From Candidatus Defluviibacterium haderslevense (GTDB taxonomy: Bacteria > Bacteroidota > Bacteroidia > Chitinophagales > Saprospiraceae), in NCBI GenBank assembly GCA_016712225.1, contig JADJRL010000003.1, forward strand, positions 4,229,501-4,293,500: 64,000 bases of DNA, written 5' to 3'. The notes under the pieces were generated by a model. It had not been told where the DNA came from. It did no database searches and saw only the letters and a list, made by a program, of their open reading frames with translations. A program made the position numbers and the translations under genes. This document shows, one piece after another, positions 63,461-64,000 of the stretch. Each line of letters begins with the position of its first letter. Position 1 is the stretch's first letter.

Positions 63461-64000
63461 CTATTTAATTGTAAACGTTTTTGATTTGCATTTTTCAACA
63501 TTAATCTGTCCAGTCGAAAATCTATTATTAGCGTTCTCATAAGTGAAATCGTCTTGTGTAATCATCATTCTTTCAGCGCTATAATAAAATATACCGCTTT
63601 GAAGGCTATAAAAACATTGAGTTTCGCCTGAATTTAACGTAATCTGTGGGGCATTGTTCATGTCCCTTTCACTTAGCCCTGTTGTCGAAATTAAAACTGT
63701 ATATTTCTTTGCTGTTTTATTTTCAAAACAAAAGTCTCCGTAATTCATTCTATAGCAATCTTTTGAAACAGTTTCAGGATTATTAATCCGTTCATTTGAA
63801 TTAAGTGGTCTGTTGAAGCCACGATTTTCAAGATTTAGATTTTGGTTATTATCCAATGAGTTAATATTAATACCCAAAATTGAGCCAGCATCCTCATTTA
63901 AAGGTAAATCTTTCATTGTAGCTGCTATAACGAAGCCAGAATTAGCATCAAGAGCTTTTACTGTAAGCTTTAATGTGTTGCTTAATACGGTGTAGTTCCC
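63461..64000 (-). CDS. Hypothetical protein, N-terminus beyond the right edge
   Basis: The frame is open from the right edge (first codon at 64000-63998) to a stop at 63461, 179 residues; an internal ATG at 63916 is not the obvious start because the sequence before it ('TVLSNTLKLTVKALDANSGFVIAAT') continues in frame and is coding-like. The visible part is beta-rich with 'SKDCYRMNYGDFCFENKTAKKYTVLI' and 'LNSGETQCFYSLQSGIFYY'. Three or four cysteines could pair, suggesting export. No family is recognised. Confidence 0.55.
   Translation of the reverse strand, partial: GNYTVLSNTLKLTVKALDANSGFVIAATMKDLPLNEDAGSILGININSLDNNQNLNLENRGFNRPLNSNERINNPETVSKDCYRMNYGDFCFENKTAKKYTVLISTTGLSERDMNNAPQITLNSGETQCFYSLQSGIFYYSAERMMITQDDFTYENANNRFSTGQINVEKCKSKTFTIK

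Noticed and set aside
1..64000. CRISPR arrays
   Set aside because: No regularly spaced identical repeats with unique spacers were found; the repeated sequences are dispersed boundary repeats and short tandem units.

Overview
The window reads as AT-rich chromosomal DNA of a Bacteroidota bacterium, plausibly a Saprospiria- or Chitinophagia-type lineage. Supporting signs are large secreted proteins with PKD or choice-of-anchor modules and C-terminal 'PNP' sorting domains of the type IX secretion system (T9SS), a Bacteroidetes-type tyrosine integrase, candidate TAnnTTTG -7 promoter elements, and mobilisation genes of Bacteroidetes type. The assignment is inference from protein families, not from a marker gene.

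Layout. 1-6.2 kb: a truncated PKD protein (minus strand), an M43 metallopeptidase, a DUF1761 membrane protein and a lipoprotein. 6.9-8.1 kb: a 5'-truncated IS3-family element with an A_AAA_AAG frameshift signal and 32-bp repeats. 8.3-16 kb: decayed antirestriction (ArdC) and RadC remnants, a thermolysin-like exported protease with two beta-barrel partners, another barrel protein followed by an attC-like inverted repeat, and a YegP-type protein. 16.4-21.8 kb: a lipoprotein, a TIR-domain protein, a possible GldM-C-like protein, a TerB/PH-like protein and unknowns.

22.05 kb is a junction. It holds the 3' half of a tRNA-Arg(UCU) gene with its own terminator, followed by a tyrosine integrase with a palindromic operator over its promoter. 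To the right comes an integrative mobilizable element: a Septu-like pair (PtuA ATPase, PtuB HNH nuclease) coupled to a CoiA-like nuclease with a frameshift near its end; then relaxase, MobC, a VirD4-type coupling protein and membrane or lipoprotein partners; then a candidate structured small RNA, a fold-type-II PLP enzyme and a HEXXH peptidase. No intact tRNA-Arg is seen to the right, so if the junction is real the element extends past the window edge.

37.8-59.2 kb is a second plasmid- or ICE-like module (ArdC, RadC, TraD-like ATPase, serine recombinase, replication-O-like protein, XRE regulator, RuvC-like nuclease). It is split by two blocks of exported proteins (40.1-45.3 and 46.5-51.3 kb). 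A long palindrome, TCGTAGAG...TTGCCA-AAA-TGGCAA...CTCTACGA, sits in front of the RadC/ArdC operon, its truncated copy, the divergent TraD-like/recombinase pair and the XRE gene. This suggests one shared regulon. The palindrome plus an adjoining block with a near-invariant 49-bp core occurs four times in the window, each time upstream of a different locus of exported proteins.

59.7-62.9 kb is an unusual overlapping operon: a CYTH-like domain fused to a family-2 glycosyltransferase, an aminoglycoside-phosphotransferase-like kinase, and a free-standing CYTH protein. Two unrecognised genes follow to the right edge. I see no rRNA, complete tRNA or CRISPR array.
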